A stretch of 7,528 nucleotides of DNA from an uncultured Bacillota bacterium. GTDB taxonomy: Bacteria; Bacillota_A; Clostridia; Peptostreptococcales; Anaerovoracaceae. Both the position numbers and the translations under genes were made by a program. Under the pieces are notes generated by a model. That model made no database searches. It saw nothing but the letters and a program-made list of their open reading frames with translations, and was not told where the DNA came from. Numbering within the stretch: the stretch's first letter is position 1; each line of letters begins with the position of its first letter. Below, piece by piece: positions 6,466-7,528 of the stretch. The stretch spans positions 1-7,528 of the forward strand of contig CAMOWO010000031.1 of the NCBI GenBank assembly GCA_946628525.1, given 5' to 3'.

Positions 6466-7374
6466 ATGGATAATAAAAAGGTTGCAGTGCTCCTGATGTG
6501 CCTCGTGGTATGCCTCTGGGGCGGAGACTATACTGTGGCCAAGTCCCTGATGGATACCTACAGTTCCTACAACGTCCTGCTGTTCAAGTACGTAGCGGGC
6601 CTGGTGGGCCTTGGTATCGCAAGATTCACATTGGGGAGAGGGCACAAAACGGAAAAGAAAGATTACATCCCGTTTCTTGTCGTCACATTCTTCGGAGTAG
6701 TGATGTATTTAGTGTGCGACTATGCGGCACTGGATTATCTGCCGATCTCGACCATTACCATTGTCCTGGCCTTCGTGCCGGTGGTATCCATCCTGGCAGA
6801 GCGCATCATCTTCAAAAAGAAAATGACGGCGATGATCGTGATCGGCGTCATCGGCTCAGTAATTGGCGTAGCTATCGTCATCGGCACGGACTTCAGCACG
6901 ATTTTCCACGGAAGCCTCATCGGATATGCGCTGGCTTTCGGTGCCGTGTTCTCATGGGTCATCTATAATTTCCTCATGGAACCACTCTCGAAGAAATATT
7001 CCCATTACACCATCGGATTCAATCAGGTGTTCTGCGCCCTGATCCTGCTCCTGCCGTTTCAGATCAGCAGCCCTCCGGATCTGACCTTGTTCCGGCCGGA
7101 GATGCTCGTAGGCGTTCTCTACCTCGGCTTTGGCAGCGCCATCGTGGGCTACATGGCCATGCCGATCGCCCTGCGAAACCTGGGACCGACGCCTTTTGGG
7201 ATATTCTCGAACTTTCTGCCGATCACATCCGCAGCCTTTGCATGGATCTTCCTGGGACAGTCCATGACGATCTTGCAGATGATAGGCTGTGCCGTCGTCA
7301 TATTCTTCTCCTGCCTCGTGATCATCGAAGTGGGGAAGAGGGACGCGGCAGCGGCATCGCTCGATAAAGAATAG
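6466..7374 (+). CDS. EamA/DMT-superfamily membrane transporter, substrate unknown
   Basis: This 302-residue protein is strongly hydrophobic and has about ten predicted membrane segments. By eye they lie near 6-24, 36-55, 68-86, 94-112, 121-140, 149-169, 182-200, 212-232, 243-263 and 266-288. They form two repeats of five helices, the layout of the drug/metabolite transporter superfamily with two EamA domains. The first helix carries CLWGGDYTVAKSL, like the WG-containing start of EamA proteins. The second repeat includes GFGSAIVGYMAMPIALRNLGP and a last helix pair starting FAWIFLGQSMT, both typical of the family. The length fits (about 280-310). Family members export amino acids, metabolites or drugs, and the sequence does not reveal the substrate. 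ATG 6466 has a GAGGA (6458-6462) only 3 nt upstream, so translation may be weak. No promoter is evident between it and the rpmE terminator. Confidence 0.88.
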   Translation: MDNKKVAVLLMCLVVCLWGGDYTVAKSLMDTYSSYNVLLFKYVAGLVGLGIARFTLGRGHKTEKKDYIPFLVVTFFGVVMYLVCDYAALDYLPISTITIVLAFVPVVSILAERIIFKKKMTAMIVIGVIGSVIGVAIVIGTDFSTIFHGSLIGYALAFGAVFSWVIYNFLMEPLSKKYSHYTIGFNQVFCALILLLPFQISSPPDLTLFRPEMLVGVLYLGFGSAIVGYMAMPIALRNLGPTPFGIFSNFLPITSAAFAWIFLGQSMTILQMIGCAVVIFFSCLVIIEVGKRDAAAASLDKE

Positions 7375-7386
7375 AATCGCAAGTAA

Positions 7387-7416
7387 AAAAGCGCAAGCAT
7401 TGTGCGCTTTTATTTT
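7387..7416 (+). terminator. Intrinsic terminator after the transporter gene
   Basis: AAAAGCGCA (7387-7395) pairs perfectly with TGCGCTTTT (7403-7411) around a 7-nt AGCATTG loop, followed by ATTTTG. It lies 12 nt after the transporter stop. The A-run on the left and T-run on the right could also let it work for a gene converging from the right. Confidence 0.85.
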
Positions 7417-7465
7417 GCATATCTTTCTTCGTGCAGAAGGCCTATTTAAACATCGAAGTTGTAAC

Positions 7466-7481
7466 ATTATCCATGGATAAT
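7466..7481. promoter_or_regulatory. Perfect 16-bp palindrome, possible operator
   Basis: ATTATCCATGGATAAT reads the same on both strands. With one base skipped on the right, the flanking AAC (7463-7465) and GTT (7483-7485) extend the dyad. It lies in AT-rich non-coding DNA 50 nt after a terminator, where an operator for a gene beyond the window would be expected. The binding protein is unknown and the function is inferred only from symmetry and place. Confidence 0.4.
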
Positions 7482-7483
7482 TG

Positions 7484-7516
7484 TTTTATCAATGTGATGC
7501 TGTTTTTTTATCAATG
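7484..7516. repeat. Pair of 11-bp direct repeats, 22 bp apart
   Basis: TTTTATCAATG occurs at 7484-7494 and again at 7506-7516. The 22-bp period is about two turns of the DNA helix, which would put both copies on the same face. The surrounding 7417-7528 stretch is AT-rich and has no gene I can support. Confidence 0.5.
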
Positions 7517-7528
7517 AATCGAGGTACA

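Noticed and set aside
6498..6968. Plus-strand open frame of 156 codons within the transporter gene
   Set aside because: It is a +2-frame shadow of the EamA gene, with arginine- and histidine-rich composition and no ribosome binding site.
7481..7512. Possible promoter with TTGTTT as -35 box near the window end
   Set aside because: No acceptable -10 box is found at 16-18 bp; the T-run gives only weak matches at poor spacing.

Overview
The window reads as chromosomal DNA of an anaerobic Gram-positive bacterium, most likely a Clostridia-class Firmicute. The signs are purine-rich Shine-Dalgarno sites before nearly every gene, a P-protein split into two subunits, a lipoate ligase and dihydrolipoyl dehydrogenase inside the glycine cleavage operon, and short intrinsic terminators. 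The taxon is inferred from gene order and style, not from a marker gene.

Region 1 (1-5965) is one tightly packed plus-strand operon: the 3' part of gcvT, then gcvH, gcvPA, gcvPB, lplA and lpdA. Gaps are 28, 21, 0, 3 and 1 nt, so translation is probably coupled from gcvPA onward. Together these genes encode the whole glycine cleavage system (T, H, two-subunit P, and L proteins) plus the ligase that loads lipoate onto H. GcvP decarboxylates glycine onto the lipoyl arm of GcvH, GcvT passes the methylene carbon to tetrahydrofolate and frees ammonia, and Lpd reoxidises the dihydrolipoyl arm with NAD+. The operon promoter, and any glycine riboswitch, would lie upstream of the window. The operon ends in a hairpin terminator at 5996-6027.

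Region 2 (5966-6205) is a 240-nt intergenic space. It holds the terminator, a 50-nt block of about 84% G+C with palindromes, a good sigma-A-type promoter (6107-6135), and a short leader with a hairpin just before the rpmE ribosome binding site.

Region 3 (6206-7416) holds rpmE (ribosomal protein bL31, zinc-binding form), its terminator, and an EamA/DMT-family membrane transporter. The transporter starts 11 nt after the rpmE terminator, so it has no obvious promoter of its own. It has its own terminator.

Region 4 (7417-7528) is AT-rich non-coding DNA with a perfect 16-bp palindrome and a pair of 11-bp direct repeats 22 bp apart. It looks like the control region of a gene beyond the window.

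I see no CRISPR array, insertion sequence, tRNA, rRNA or phage gene. The coding content is well-known metabolism, and I do not see an undescribed multi-gene system. The points worth a second look are in the non-coding stretches.
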